DNA from: Clostridium porci | GTDB lineage: Bacteria; Bacillota; Clostridia; Lachnospirales; Lachnospiraceae | NCBI RefSeq assembly: GCF_009696375.1 | Contig: NZ_VUMD01000022.1 | Span: forward strand, 1 to 43,904 | Direction of reading: 5' to 3' | Length of the DNA stretch: 43,904 bases | Shown here: piece by piece, positions 32,958 through 40,098 of the stretch | Layout of the letters: every line of letters starts with the position of its first letter | Position numbering within the stretch: position 1 is the stretch's first letter | Notes under the pieces: generated by a model | Told to the model about the DNA's origin: nothing | The model's database searches: none | Seen by the model: the letters and a program-made list of their open reading frames with translations, nothing else | Translations under genes and position numbers: made by a program

Positions 32958-33014
32958 ATTATAGTATGGTGGCGTGCTCTGAGCAAGTACGAGAAGTTGC
33001 GGATATGAAAAAAT
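32958..33014 (-). promoter_or_regulatory. Promoter with conserved upstream element, copy 9
   Basis: On the minus strand TTTTTTCATATCCGCAA (to 32997), 10 bases, TTGCTC (32986-32981), 17 bases, TATAAT (32963-32958). The CRISPR array ends within 3 bases of the element. Confidence 0.75.
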
Positions 33015-33016
33015 GT

Positions 33017-33403
33017 TGTTTTTACCCCTGCGGGCGCGGGGAACCCCTTTTTGGTTCGTCTGTCTTCATAAACTTTACAGAATCACCCCCGCTTACGCGA
33101 GGAATACATACTATACAGACTTGTCACTCTCTGACGAAGCAGGAACACCCCCGCTGGTGCGGGGAAAACTGGACACGGCCATTACTCCGGCAGTAAATAC
33201 GTGAAACACCCCGCTCACGCGGGGAAAACCCGCAGTAGAAAAGTTCTGCTTGACCTCGACGAGGGAACACCCCGCTCATGCGGGGAAAACTACCAGCCGC
33301 CAGTTCGTCCAGTGTCACGACATAGAATCACCCCCGCTTATGCGGGGAACACCCGGAGCCGTCCAATACACATACATGCCCTTCAGAATCACCCCGCGGG
33401 TGC
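33017..33403 (-). CRISPR. Type I-E-like CRISPR array with seven repeats, leader end missing
   Basis: Repeats start at 33017 (decayed), 33080, 33142, 33202, 33263, 33325 and 33386, giving six spacers of 32-35 bases. The minus-strand form is GTTTTCCCCGC, two to four variable bases, then GCGGGGTGTTCC or GCGGGGGTGATTC. The rightmost repeat keeps only 18 bases (33386-33403) and passes directly into ankyrin coding sequence; no leader is present. The left end abuts the promoter of the coiled-coil gene. Confidence 0.9.
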
Positions 33404-33966
33404 TGTTTGACAGCGAAACCAAATACTTCATCATTGTGAGAATGAAGATTGGCGCCTTTCTTTGCCAAGTATTTTATTACATTCAGATGACCGTTTGTTA
33501 CCGCCAAACGGAGTGCCGTATCATACTCCTGATGACCATTCACACCATGCTTGATTAAATATTTGACGATTTCCAGATGACCTTTGGCTGCTGCAAAGAG
33601 GAGCGGAGAATCCTTCCGTACATGAAGGTTGACGCCGCACTGTTTAAGCCACTGGAAGGTTTCCACAGTCCACAGATCTCGGATTTCACCAAGAATGATC
33701 CGATGGGCTTTGTACTTATTTGTCATTGTCACAATATCTTCTCCCTTTGGTACAGTCACTGTTGCGATTTTATTACCGCTGTTGCAGTATTTCAGAATGT
33801 TTTCTTCATCCGAGAAAAATAGTTCTGGAGCAAAGTCGGGCTCTGGATCAAAGTCTAACTCTTCAAAGTCTGGTTTTTCATTTAATGGTTCAAGATTTTC
33901 ATTGAGCCCTTCATGGTAGGTGTAGCCGTCGTGGGTCAAATCATCGTTTAAAATTATAAAATACAA
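33328..33966 (-). CDS. Ankyrin-repeat protein, 3' end replaced by CRISPR sequence
   Basis: The 212-codon frame has an acidic N-terminal region (residues about 1-100) and three ankyrin-like repeats (about 110-190: SPLLFAAAKGHLEIVKYLIK, then TALRLAVTNGHLNVIKYLAK). After GFAVKQ the frame enters a half CRISPR repeat, a spacer and most of another repeat, and stops at 33328. The true gene has therefore lost its 3' part. Ankyrin repeats bind proteins; the partner is unknown. AAAGGAGG lies upstream of ATG 33966 and a CCATAATT site about 50 bases before it. Confidence 0.75.
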   Translation of the reverse strand: MYFIILNDDLTHDGYTYHEGLNENLEPLNEKPDFEELDFDPEPDFAPELFFSDEENILKYCNSGNKIATVTVPKGEDIVTMTNKYKAHRIILGEIRDLWTVETFQWLKQCGVNLHVRKDSPLLFAAAKGHLEIVKYLIKHGVNGHQEYDTALRLAVTNGHLNVIKYLAKKGANLHSHNDEVFGFAVKQHPRGDSEGHVCVLDGSGCSPHKRG

Positions 33967-34002
33967 TCAAATTCCTCCTTTGACTCATATACCTGATTTT
34001 GC

Positions 34003-34019
34003 TTTCGATACAATTATGG
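34003..34019 (-). promoter_or_regulatory. CCATAATT promoter-like motif, copy E
   Basis: On the minus strand CCATAATTGTATCGAAA, 53 bases before the ankyrin start. Confidence 0.5.
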
Positions 34020-34110
34020 TGTCAGATGTTGGCACAACAAGCCCTCTTCAAAACCAAAGGCAATATGAGACCTTGAAAACTCGTTCCTCCAACCATGAGG
34101 GATTCATGTC

Positions 34111-34146
34111 AAAAAAAGAGCTGTGGCATCTACCACAACTCTTTTG
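34111..34146 (-). terminator. Terminator after the 287-residue gene
   Basis: On the minus strand AAAAGAGTTGTGG pairs with CCACAGCTCTTTTTTT around a five-base loop, just after the stop at 34153. Confidence 0.85.
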
Positions 34147-34152
34147 GGAAGT

Positions 34153-35016
34153 TTAACGAACCATTGTCGGACTTTCCGCGAGCACGACTCGTTTGGCATC
34201 GTAGAACACCTTTTTTATGGCTTCTCCGATTTCCGGACATCTACCGATGAGTCCTTTGGACCAGAGATTGACACCAGTCTCACAAAGCTCTTTTACCGAA
34301 AGGGTGGTTTTCGTCAACGGTCTATGTACGATATAGGGAATCAGAAAGACTTCTTCTCTCAGCCCTAATCCTTCTTGGGTGTTAAACTTCATGAGGAAGG
34401 TATCGGTGTTGGTCTCGAAATATGACTGACCGATTCCTTTTAATCTGGCGGCGTCCGTTTCGATCTTATCGCTGTCCAGAACATACATCGGCACGTACAC
34501 ATTTCCTTTTCCGTAATATTCCTCCAGGCTTTCTCTGATCTTCTGTCTGGTCGGAGAGTCGATTTTATAATCCGTGATTTTTTCCGGAAACAGCCTGGTC
34601 ACTACAGTCGGGATCACATACAGATAACACGGTGTTTTCGCATCTCCTTCAGCCAGTGCCGTAAGGGTATGCGCCGGCTGCGGACATTCCTTTGAAAACA
34701 TGAGCTGCGACTCCACAGTCTGTTCCAGTTCATGCTCCTTTAAGAATGTCAGGTATTCCTCTCCCAGCCCACAAATCTGCAGATTGAGATTTTCCATCTC
34801 TTCTGCTTTTAATCGGTATGTGTTTACCAGATGAGACATGCCCTGATCCAAAAAATCATAAATATTGTCCGGGTGCATGAGCTGTGCCCATAAATCGTAG
34901 TTGGCATTCGGTACGGTCTTCCGAAACACAGGCCAGGACATCCATTGCAGTGTTACAGTAAAGTTCGTTTCTTTCATTGCTTTTTTAAACTGTCGTTTTC
35001 TTCCAAACAAAAACAT
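34153..35016 (-). CDS. Unknown 287-residue protein
   Basis: No family was recognised. It is a soluble protein of mixed charge with a regular alpha/beta pattern (CYLYVIPTVVTRLFPEKITD and EEYYGKGNVYVPMYVLDSDK). ATG 35016 is chosen since AAGGAG lies 6 bases upstream; the frame is open to 35046. It follows the 325-codon gene by 58 bases and ends at a terminator, so the two form an operon. Confidence 0.65.
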   Translation of the reverse strand: MFLFGRKRQFKKAMKETNFTVTLQWMSWPVFRKTVPNANYDLWAQLMHPDNIYDFLDQGMSHLVNTYRLKAEEMENLNLQICGLGEEYLTFLKEHELEQTVESQLMFSKECPQPAHTLTALAEGDAKTPCYLYVIPTVVTRLFPEKITDYKIDSPTRQKIRESLEEYYGKGNVYVPMYVLDSDKIETDAARLKGIGQSYFETNTDTFLMKFNTQEGLGLREEVFLIPYIVHRPLTKTTLSVKELCETGVNLWSKGLIGRCPEIGEAIKKVFYDAKRVVLAESPTMVR

Positions 35017-35074
35017 TAGGTTCTCCTTTTGTGTTGCGATGTTCATAGTGATTTACGGCAAAGCCGCTGGTGCT

Positions 35075-36049
35075 TTATTTCACACCAGCAGCTGCCAACA
35101 GATAATTGACAAACTTTCCTACATTTTTCTTATGCAGCTTATGAATGTCGTTTTCGATCTTCCATTCGGAAAGATGTCTGGTCCATTCGGTACCGGAAAG
35201 TACCGGATCCAGTGCGGTTACGTCAGTCACGTGGCGTCTTTCCAGTACCTGTGTAATGAGTTCTTTCTCCTCTTTTTCCCGCTTTGTCAGATAGGATTTG
35301 ATGACGTTTAAATACTCTAAGGCCACTGCGTAATCTGCGGTACCGACACCCGGCAGCCTAAAGCCGGATACCTGACCGGTTGAGATGACGTAATCAATCC
35401 ATTCGGAACAGAGGAATGTCAGAGGAATGTATTCTTCTGGTTCAATCAGAAAGTTTACATAAGCGGTTTGTTTTGCGTAATCCCACTGACTCATCGCTCT
35501 TGACACATAAATGTCAGAGGATACCTCAGTCAGTGAAGCACTTTCAGGATCATAGACGTCTTTTCTCTTGTCGTTTGATCCTGCCAATACGCATTCTCTT
35601 GCTGTTTTATATCTGTTGCGTTTTCTCTCCAGGTCTGGTATTCCGTCCAAATCTGTATACCACTCTGTTTCATGTTCTTCCGTTACTTTATACGGTGTGG
35701 TTTCATGCACGTGCTCTTCCGTGTACCATTCACCGGCACCTATATGGTCAATTGGGTGCTTGATGGATTTGATGCATTTGTAATACTCCTGTTTATACGA
35801 AATATCAAATCGGAAGTTTCGTAAGACTCGATTGACCTCCAATACCGCCCTGTCTGGTATGCGGATACCTTTGGTACGATTTCTTTCTCCGATGCCGCGG
35901 TCATTTGTCCATTTGGCCCATTCGGTTGAGGAGCCGGTGTAAGTGCGATCATAGGTATCATCTCTTGTGATCCGTAAAAGCGTCAGGATTTTACTTCGCC
36001 CTTTCTTCGTGCCTCGGCGGCCTCCTCTGCTGGCTAAAAGCGTCCGCAT
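35075..36049 (-). CDS. Unknown 324-residue protein, possible 5' frameshift
   Basis: No family was recognised; the chain is charged and alpha/beta, with an Arg-rich first 30 residues. ATG 36049 has no ribosome binding site. Just upstream GGAAAGGAAG correctly precedes an ATG at 36059 in another frame, which runs MKRIDADAFSQQRRPP and stops after 24 codons near 35988. A one-base indel near 35990-36000 would join the two frames, so the gene is either frameshifted or starts poorly. A weak CCATAATT-like site (36098-36103) lies upstream. Confidence 0.55.
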   Translation of the reverse strand: MRTLLASRGGRRGTKKGRSKILTLLRITRDDTYDRTYTGSSTEWAKWTNDRGIGERNRTKGIRIPDRAVLEVNRVLRNFRFDISYKQEYYKCIKSIKHPIDHIGAGEWYTEEHVHETTPYKVTEEHETEWYTDLDGIPDLERKRNRYKTARECVLAGSNDKRKDVYDPESASLTEVSSDIYVSRAMSQWDYAKQTAYVNFLIEPEEYIPLTFLCSEWIDYVISTGQVSGFRLPGVGTADYAVALEYLNVIKSYLTKREKEEKELITQVLERRHVTDVTALDPVLSGTEWTRHLSEWKIENDIHKLHKKNVGKFVNYLLAAAGVK

Positions 36050-36146
36050 CAATCCGTTTCATAAGACATCTTCCTTTCCAATAGTTCAGTTTTGTGGATT
36101 ATGTAGCACCAGTTCTGTATCCTTGTAATGTCTCTGCTGACCATTG

Positions 36147-36260
36147 CTATGCTCCACCCCAATATGTCCCGTCTCCACATACCTCAACTACTAAGCCTGT
36201 GATATACTCGCTCGGATTCAAATACCATCTAACAATATCCCCATCCTTGAATTTCTCCAT
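36147..36260 (-). CDS. Small protein of 37 residues
   Basis: AGGAGG lies 7 bases before ATG 36260 (an ATG at 36266 is too close). The product starts MEKFKDGDIVRWYLNPSEYI and ends GDGTYWGGA, a short SH3-like beta pattern as in small phage proteins. It is the last gene of the phage-like run. Confidence 0.5.
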   Translation of the reverse strand: MEKFKDGDIVRWYLNPSEYITGLVVEVCGDGTYWGGA

Positions 36261-36280
36261 TTCCATACCTCCTCAAAATA

Positions 36281-36466
36281 TCAGTTTATCTGAGCGGCCG
36301 CTATTGCCGTATGTAATGACAACATACAGTCTCTGCAAAGCATTATTGTTGTCCACCCATGCCCAGTTGTCGATGCTTTGATTTCCCAGATTTCCGTATC
36401 ATTTGACTGCTGTTTACCGCAATCATTACAGACTCCATGTCTTTTACATGTTTGGATTTTTACCAT
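36281..36466 (-). CDS. Zinc-ribbon protein of 61 residues
   Basis: Two CxxC pairs (GVCNDCGKQ and LCRDCML) plus an extra Cys and His predict a zinc-binding fold. TAGGAGAAATG lies before ATG 36466. Such small zinc proteins are common in phage early regions; no specific role is known. Confidence 0.6.
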   Translation of the reverse strand: MVKIQTCKRHGVCNDCGKQQSNDTEIWEIKASTTGHGWTTIMLCRDCMLSLHTAIAAAQIN

Positions 36467-36485
36467 TGCCCATTTCTCCTAAATT

Positions 36486-36662
36486 CTAATTTTCTGTTTC
36501 GAGCCACTCCCGGATAATATCCCTCCCTGCATCATGTGTACATGTTCTGAGACATCCAGAAGCAAAATCCGGGCACCTTTCTGCGCAATCAAATGACGCT
36601 TCGTGAAGAAATTCAACCAATTCATTTGTGTCCATATTTCGTATGCGTTCTATATTTTTCAT
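36486..36662 (-). CDS. Cys-rich protein of 58 residues
   Basis: This short gene has TTTAGGAGG 7 bases before ATG 36662. The product begins MKNIERIRNMDTNELVEFLH and has four Cys (CAERCPDF, GCLRTC). Proteins of this form, with the MDTNELVEFL phrase, are frequent small phage-encoded proteins of unknown role. It is 19 bases from the next gene. Confidence 0.65.
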   Translation of the reverse strand: MKNIERIRNMDTNELVEFLHEASFDCAERCPDFASGCLRTCTHDAGRDIIREWLETEN

Positions 36663-36678
36663 CTTATCCTCCTAAATC

Positions 36679-36882
36679 TTAACCTAACTTAGCACCACAG
36701 TATGGACAATAGACGATCCCATCTGCCGTATTTCCCTGTTTATTGCTCCACCTTACCCAGTACCAGTGTAAATCGCTGAGCCGCTGGACAGCAATTTGCT
36801 GCTTTTTCAAACCATTATTATACTTATCCAGTACATCGCATTCATGGCTCTCTATGACTTCCATATGCTTACTCATATTCAT
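36679..36882 (-). CDS. Zinc-ribbon protein of 67 residues
   Basis: It ends in VYCPYCGAKLG, the half zinc ribbon typical of phage proteins, after a Trp-rich segment (LHWYWVRWSNK). Two ATGs (36882 and 36876) both follow GGAGGAAGG; the second is better spaced. A CCGG hairpin lies directly upstream. Confidence 0.6.
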   Translation of the reverse strand: MNMSKHMEVIESHECDVLDKYNNGLKKQQIAVQRLSDLHWYWVRWSNKQGNTADGIVYCPYCGAKLG

Positions 36883-36889
36883 CCTTCCT

Positions 36890-36902
36890 CCGGTTCTACC
36901 GG
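36890..36902 (-). repeat. RBS-overlapping hairpin repeat, copy 1
   Basis: On the minus strand CCGGTAGAACCGG is followed directly by AGGAAGGATG, so the stem's 3' arm touches the ribosome binding site of the 67-residue gene. Further copies are at 39555-39567 and 39895-39907. Confidence 0.6.
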
Positions 36903-36964
36903 AAATGTTAAATTACTGCATTAATGCAGCGATTGCCAAAAAGTAGCTTACGAGTTTAACCGGT

Positions 36965-37876
36965 TTATAAAACAACCTTATCATTTTTGTTTATCAGCAT
37001 GTATGCAATCTGCCTGGTCATATGCGTCATAATCTGTGCCTGAGACAAATCCCGGCTTGCATATTTTCTGGCTGACTCCTTATCAAAGGCAAATCCCGTA
37101 TCGTCCAAATACTGTTTTATGAAATTATAGTTATCTTCGCAGGACAGTCTTTTTATCTCATGGGTTTGTGTAAATCTCCTTTTTACTGCTGAATCAATAC
37201 TGTCAAGGAGATTGGTTGCAGCTATAATAATATGGTCATTCGTAACTGCATCAAGGAGTTGTAGCAAACAAGTCGTACTTCTTGAGACCTCCGCACCCGC
37301 ACTTCCTTCTGAGTACTTTCGTCCTACCGCCAGAGAATCAATCTCATCCAGCATTACAACACATTGTTGCTGATTGATGTACCGGAACAGATTGGTTAAG
37401 TTTTTGGCTGTTCCTCCCAGATAACTGTCCAGCATTTGGGACAGGTTCACATACAGATAGGGCAAGTCCAGTTTATAGGCAATGTATTTGGAAAAGGTTG
37501 TCTTTCCAACTCCGCTCTCGCCATATAACAGCGTTGCATTCAGATATGGTATCTGCTTTTCCATCAGTTGTAATGAAACAGAATGCATATCCCGGATCAG
37601 TTCAAATAGCTTCTTTTCATCTTCCGCCAGATAATACCGATTTTCATTGTATGTAAGCGACAGTTCTTCCATGGTTGAGAAATTCTTGATGTTTGTCGGA
37701 AGTTCTATCATATTCATACTTCCAGATTTTAAGATATGTGCATATCTGGAAACCATCTCCTTATTCTTTTGTGTGGTATCCTCTGCACAACATGCAAGTG
37801 CTGCTGCCTTTGCTTTGCTCAGGTTATTTTCTGAAACCGCCCTAACAAGCGCAAGCTGGTTAAATGTCATTCCCAT
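36965..37876 (-). CDS. AAA-family ATPase
   Basis: This 303-residue protein has Walker A GESGVGKTTFSKYIA, Walker B CVVMLDEID, sensor-1 IIIAATN and an arginine-finger-like KRRF. The first roughly 70 residues are a helical adaptor. It resembles classical AAA proteins of phage and plasmid origin (ATPase central region family) that remodel proteins or nucleic acid; the partner is not evident. GGAGGTAC lies before ATG 37876. It sits within the run of small zinc proteins. Confidence 0.85.
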   Translation of the reverse strand: MGMTFNQLALVRAVSENNLSKAKAAALACCAEDTTQKNKEMVSRYAHILKSGSMNMIELPTNIKNFSTMEELSLTYNENRYYLAEDEKKLFELIRDMHSVSLQLMEKQIPYLNATLLYGESGVGKTTFSKYIAYKLDLPYLYVNLSQMLDSYLGGTAKNLTNLFRYINQQQCVVMLDEIDSLAVGRKYSEGSAGAEVSRSTTCLLQLLDAVTNDHIIIAATNLLDSIDSAVKRRFTQTHEIKRLSCEDNYNFIKQYLDDTGFAFDKESARKYASRDLSQAQIMTHMTRQIAYMLINKNDKVVL

Positions 37877-37913
37877 TCTTGTACCTCCGTTAAAGTTTTA
37901 ATTTCGTTGTGTA

Positions 37914-38132
37914 TCAATATCCATTTACCCAGTCCAAATATTCAAGACCTAACCAATTTTTTAAACACGGCAAATCTCTACATTCGGAATAATCATGCTC
38001 TTTAACTCCGCAGAACTTTTCGCAATTCACGCACATGGCGTGTAATTCTTCGCAACAATCTTTTTGGTTTAAGTATGGTTTTCTACTTTGATATACTTCT
38101 TCAAGTTGTCGCTCCGTCTTTTTACATAACAT
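37914..38132 (-). CDS. Cys-rich protein of 72 residues
   Basis: Eight Cys residues (CCEELHAMCVNCEKFCG and others) suggest zinc binding. CGGAGG lies before ATG 38132. No function is known. Confidence 0.6.
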   Translation of the reverse strand: MLCKKTERQLEEVYQSRKPYLNQKDCCEELHAMCVNCEKFCGVKEHDYSECRDLPCLKNWLGLEYLDWVNGY

Positions 38133-38160
38133 AGGATACCTCCGTTAAATATCAGTTTAA

Positions 38161-38367
38161 TTAAATAGTCTGCCCATTCTTGTTTTCCGCCATTTTGGCT
38201 ATCATTGTCCCAGCCTCATAATCAAACACCAATGTCATTATCTTTTTACATCCCAGGCATTTTCCCCGCCCACCGTCAGCAATACCCCATGTATGTAAGA
38301 TTGATAAACATGCATACTGTACCTTGCCACAATACGGACAATTTATCTCATATCGCTTATTCTTCAT
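38161..38367 (-). CDS. Zinc-ribbon protein of 68 residues
   Basis: CPYCGKVQYAC near the N-terminus and GKCLGCKKIMTL form a four-Cys zinc ribbon. GAGGTGAC lies before ATG 38367. Unknown role. Confidence 0.6.
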   Translation of the reverse strand: MKNKRYEINCPYCGKVQYACLSILHTWGIADGGRGKCLGCKKIMTLVFDYEAGTMIAKMAENKNGQTI

Positions 38368-38383
38368 GTTGTCACCTCAAATC

Positions 38384-38782
38384 TTAATTTTCTGGTTTAA
38401 GAAACTTTCGATTTCTCCATGAAACCAATTCTTTTAAGTCAAATGCCTCCCCACATTTGGGGCAAACTGGAACCATGCTATAATTATTATCACGGTACAT
38501 TTTTTCAAGGTTCTTGATGACAACCAAGTGAGGCTTATAATTTGCAATCTCTTTCCGTTGTTCCAGTAAAGATTGCACTTGATCTTCCAATCGCTTATAG
38601 TGTTTTGCGATTTCGTATAAGGCTTCAAATGGCTCAATTACCGCTCCGCAGTCCTCACATGTTACAAGCCTATTTCTATAGTCAATTTCATAATGAGGAT
38701 TCCGACATTCGCACAATTTTCTTTTCCCATATTCGATCCGCATTACATCAATGCGTTTTATTTTGTCTGGCAATTTTTCCAT
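38384..38782 (-). CDS. Protein of 132 residues with two zinc-ribbon parts
   Basis: It has an N-terminal ribbon (CECRNPHYEI and VTCEDCGAVIEP), a coiled helix (LEDQVQSLLEQRKEIA) and a C-terminal VPVCPKCGEAFDL half ribbon. This architecture is common in phage proteins of unknown function. AAAGGAGAGCC lies before ATG 38782. Confidence 0.7.
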   Translation of the reverse strand: MEKLPDKIKRIDVMRIEYGKRKLCECRNPHYEIDYRNRLVTCEDCGAVIEPFEALYEIAKHYKRLEDQVQSLLEQRKEIANYKPHLVVIKNLEKMYRDNNYSMVPVCPKCGEAFDLKELVSWRNRKFLKPEN

Positions 38783-38798
38783 GGCTCTCCTTTAAAGC

Positions 38799-38954
38799 TT
38801 AATTGTCCAGCATATAGAGAGGGAAATGGTACACCCTCCCATCTGCCTCAATCACAAATATCATGCGCCCATACGGACTATCCTTAACCGCAGTGACAAT
38901 TCCCGAATGACCATCTATACACTTTGCAAAATCACCTATACCTGGTTCTTTCAT
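38799..38954 (-). CDS. Small protein of 51 residues
   Basis: The product begins MKEPGIGDFAKCIDGHSGIV and ends RVYHFPLYMLDN, a short SH3-like beta pattern. GGAGCAAAA precedes ATG 38954. The 125 bases upstream of this gene (38955-39079) hold no clear gene; an open but startless frame there ends at TAA near 38999. Confidence 0.5.
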   Translation of the reverse strand: MKEPGIGDFAKCIDGHSGIVTAVKDSPYGRMIFVIEADGRVYHFPLYMLDN

Positions 38955-39079
38955 TTTTGCTCCTTCCCTCTTTTAAATCTTAGTATTGTGGACTTACATG
39001 ACTACTTGCATATAGCCTATATTGCTACTGTTTTCACCAATGCCACAAATCTTAATTTCCGGGTCAATCCTGCGGAGAG

Positions 39080-39226
39080 CTATGATTTTCGCAGGATTTC
39101 ACGGTATTTAATTTCATAATAAGGTTTATCAACAGTTCCGTGAACAACTATCTCGGCACTTGTTGCTTTGATTTTAATATCTTTACTATTACTGTCATTG
39201 GCTACTATAGTAGCAAGATTATCCAT
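39080..39226 (-). CDS. Small protein of 48 residues
   Basis: TAGGAGG lies 9 bases before ATG 39226. The product begins MDNLATIVANDSNSKDIKIK and ends YEIKYREILRKS. No family was recognised. Downstream another frame stays open to about 38999, so a frameshifted longer gene is possible. Confidence 0.5.
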   Translation of the reverse strand: MDNLATIVANDSNSKDIKIKATSAEIVVHGTVDKPYYEIKYREILRKS

Positions 39227-39246
39227 TTTACATATCCTCCTAAATG

Positions 39247-39540
39247 CTAATTTTGATTATCAGTTACGTGCTGTCCACACCATGGACAATAATCCCACAT
39301 CGGCACAATCTTTTCTCCGCACTCCGGGCAACAATAGATATTTGGATTAGGCTTGTACATCTTCTGCACTTCGCCCCGTGCTTTTAATTCCTTAATTTGC
39401 TCCAGCTCCAGCCCAGTATCCTCATAAGCCCCCAACTTTTCAATCAGGAGTCTTTTATACTCCCAACTGTTTTCTCCACACGGCAAATCATCTGCCGCAG
39501 CGTGTGTACTATCCTCGTACATTTTTGTTAATCTTTCCAT
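39247..39540 (-). CDS. Phage-type zinc-ribbon protein of 97 residues
   Basis: The middle part LIEKLGAYEDTGLELEQIKE is a phrase shared by many small Clostridia phage proteins, and the C-terminus is a zinc ribbon (YCCPECGEKI and YCPWCGQHV). AGGAATAGAG before ATG 39540 follows a CCGG hairpin repeat. Function unknown. Confidence 0.7.
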   Translation of the reverse strand: MERLTKMYEDSTHAAADDLPCGENSWEYKRLLIEKLGAYEDTGLELEQIKELKARGEVQKMYKPNPNIYCCPECGEKIVPMWDYCPWCGQHVTDNQN

Positions 39541-39554
39541 CTCTATTCCTTCCT

Positions 39555-39567
39555 CCGGTTCTCCCGG
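39555..39567 (-). repeat. RBS-overlapping hairpin repeat, copy 2
   Basis: On the minus strand CCGGGAGAACCGG is followed by AGGAAGGAATAGAGATG, the start region of the 97-residue gene. Confidence 0.6.
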
Positions 39568-39577
39568 AAATTTTAAT

Positions 39578-39823
39578 TTAGCTAATAATCAATTCCCAGT
39601 TACTTCTGTTAAAACCGAAATAATCATCCGGATCCTCAACGATATCCGAATTACGGTCCACGTACACACAATTAGCGATACACATATCCATAAAAGCATT
39701 GTCTCCATACTTGTAAACCATCCCCGTGCTTTTGTCTCGGACACTAAATTGAGTCGCTGCTTCAGTAGCAATTTTGCAGCGGTCAATTGTTGAGCTATAC
39801 ACAACATATACCTCCTTCATCAA
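39578..39823 (-). CDS. Unknown 81-residue acidic protein
   Basis: The product reads FSVRDKSTGMVYKYGDNAF and IVEDPDDYFGFNRSNWELI, typical of small phage proteins; no family is assigned. The start is ambiguous: ATG 39823 has no upstream site, while AAGGAGG lies inside the first codons and would suit an in-frame GTG about 8 bases downstream. A competing frame from 39807 also fits that site but looks less protein-like. Confidence 0.55.
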   Translation of the reverse strand: MMKEVYVVYSSTIDRCKIATEAATQFSVRDKSTGMVYKYGDNAFMDMCIANCVYVDRNSDIVEDPDDYFGFNRSNWELIIS

Positions 39824-39878
39824 ATGTTAATACTGTTTAATATCATCATCCAGCCTGTAGTTGCCTGAAAATATCAGA

Positions 39879-40076
39879 TTAGTTTCCCTTTCCTCCGGTT
39901 CTCCCGGAAATGCTAATTTCCTGTTTCTGAATTAACTGTTCGCATTCTACTGGTGTTAATTTGCACTGACAACATTGGCAACTCTTACCTGTTGCCTCAC
40001 ATCCATAATCCTCGTCATACTCGTTCCCATTACGAAATGGGATAACTACAACATAAGGACAGTTATAAAAATCCAT
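39879..40076 (-). CDS. Cys-rich protein of 65 residues
   Basis: A cluster KSCQCCQCKLTPVECEQLI follows an N-terminal FYNCPYVVVIPFRNGN; zinc binding is likely. The last ten codons read through a CCGG hairpin repeat, so the original stop may have been lost. GAAGAAGG lies before ATG 40076. Confidence 0.55.
   Translation of the reverse strand: MDFYNCPYVVVIPFRNGNEYDEDYGCEATGKSCQCCQCKLTPVECEQLIQKQEISISGRTGGKGN
39895..39907 (-). repeat. RBS-overlapping hairpin repeat, copy 3
   Basis: CCGGGAGAACCGG on the minus strand, followed by AGGAAAGGG but by no start codon. The gene that once followed was probably lost. The stretch 39824-39878 has no ORF. Confidence 0.55.
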
Positions 40077-40098
40077 GCATTACCTTCTTCCTTAAAGC

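Noticed and set aside
33013-33410. Coding frames across the seven-repeat array
   Set aside because: Same reason: translated CRISPR repeats with the 61-base period visible.
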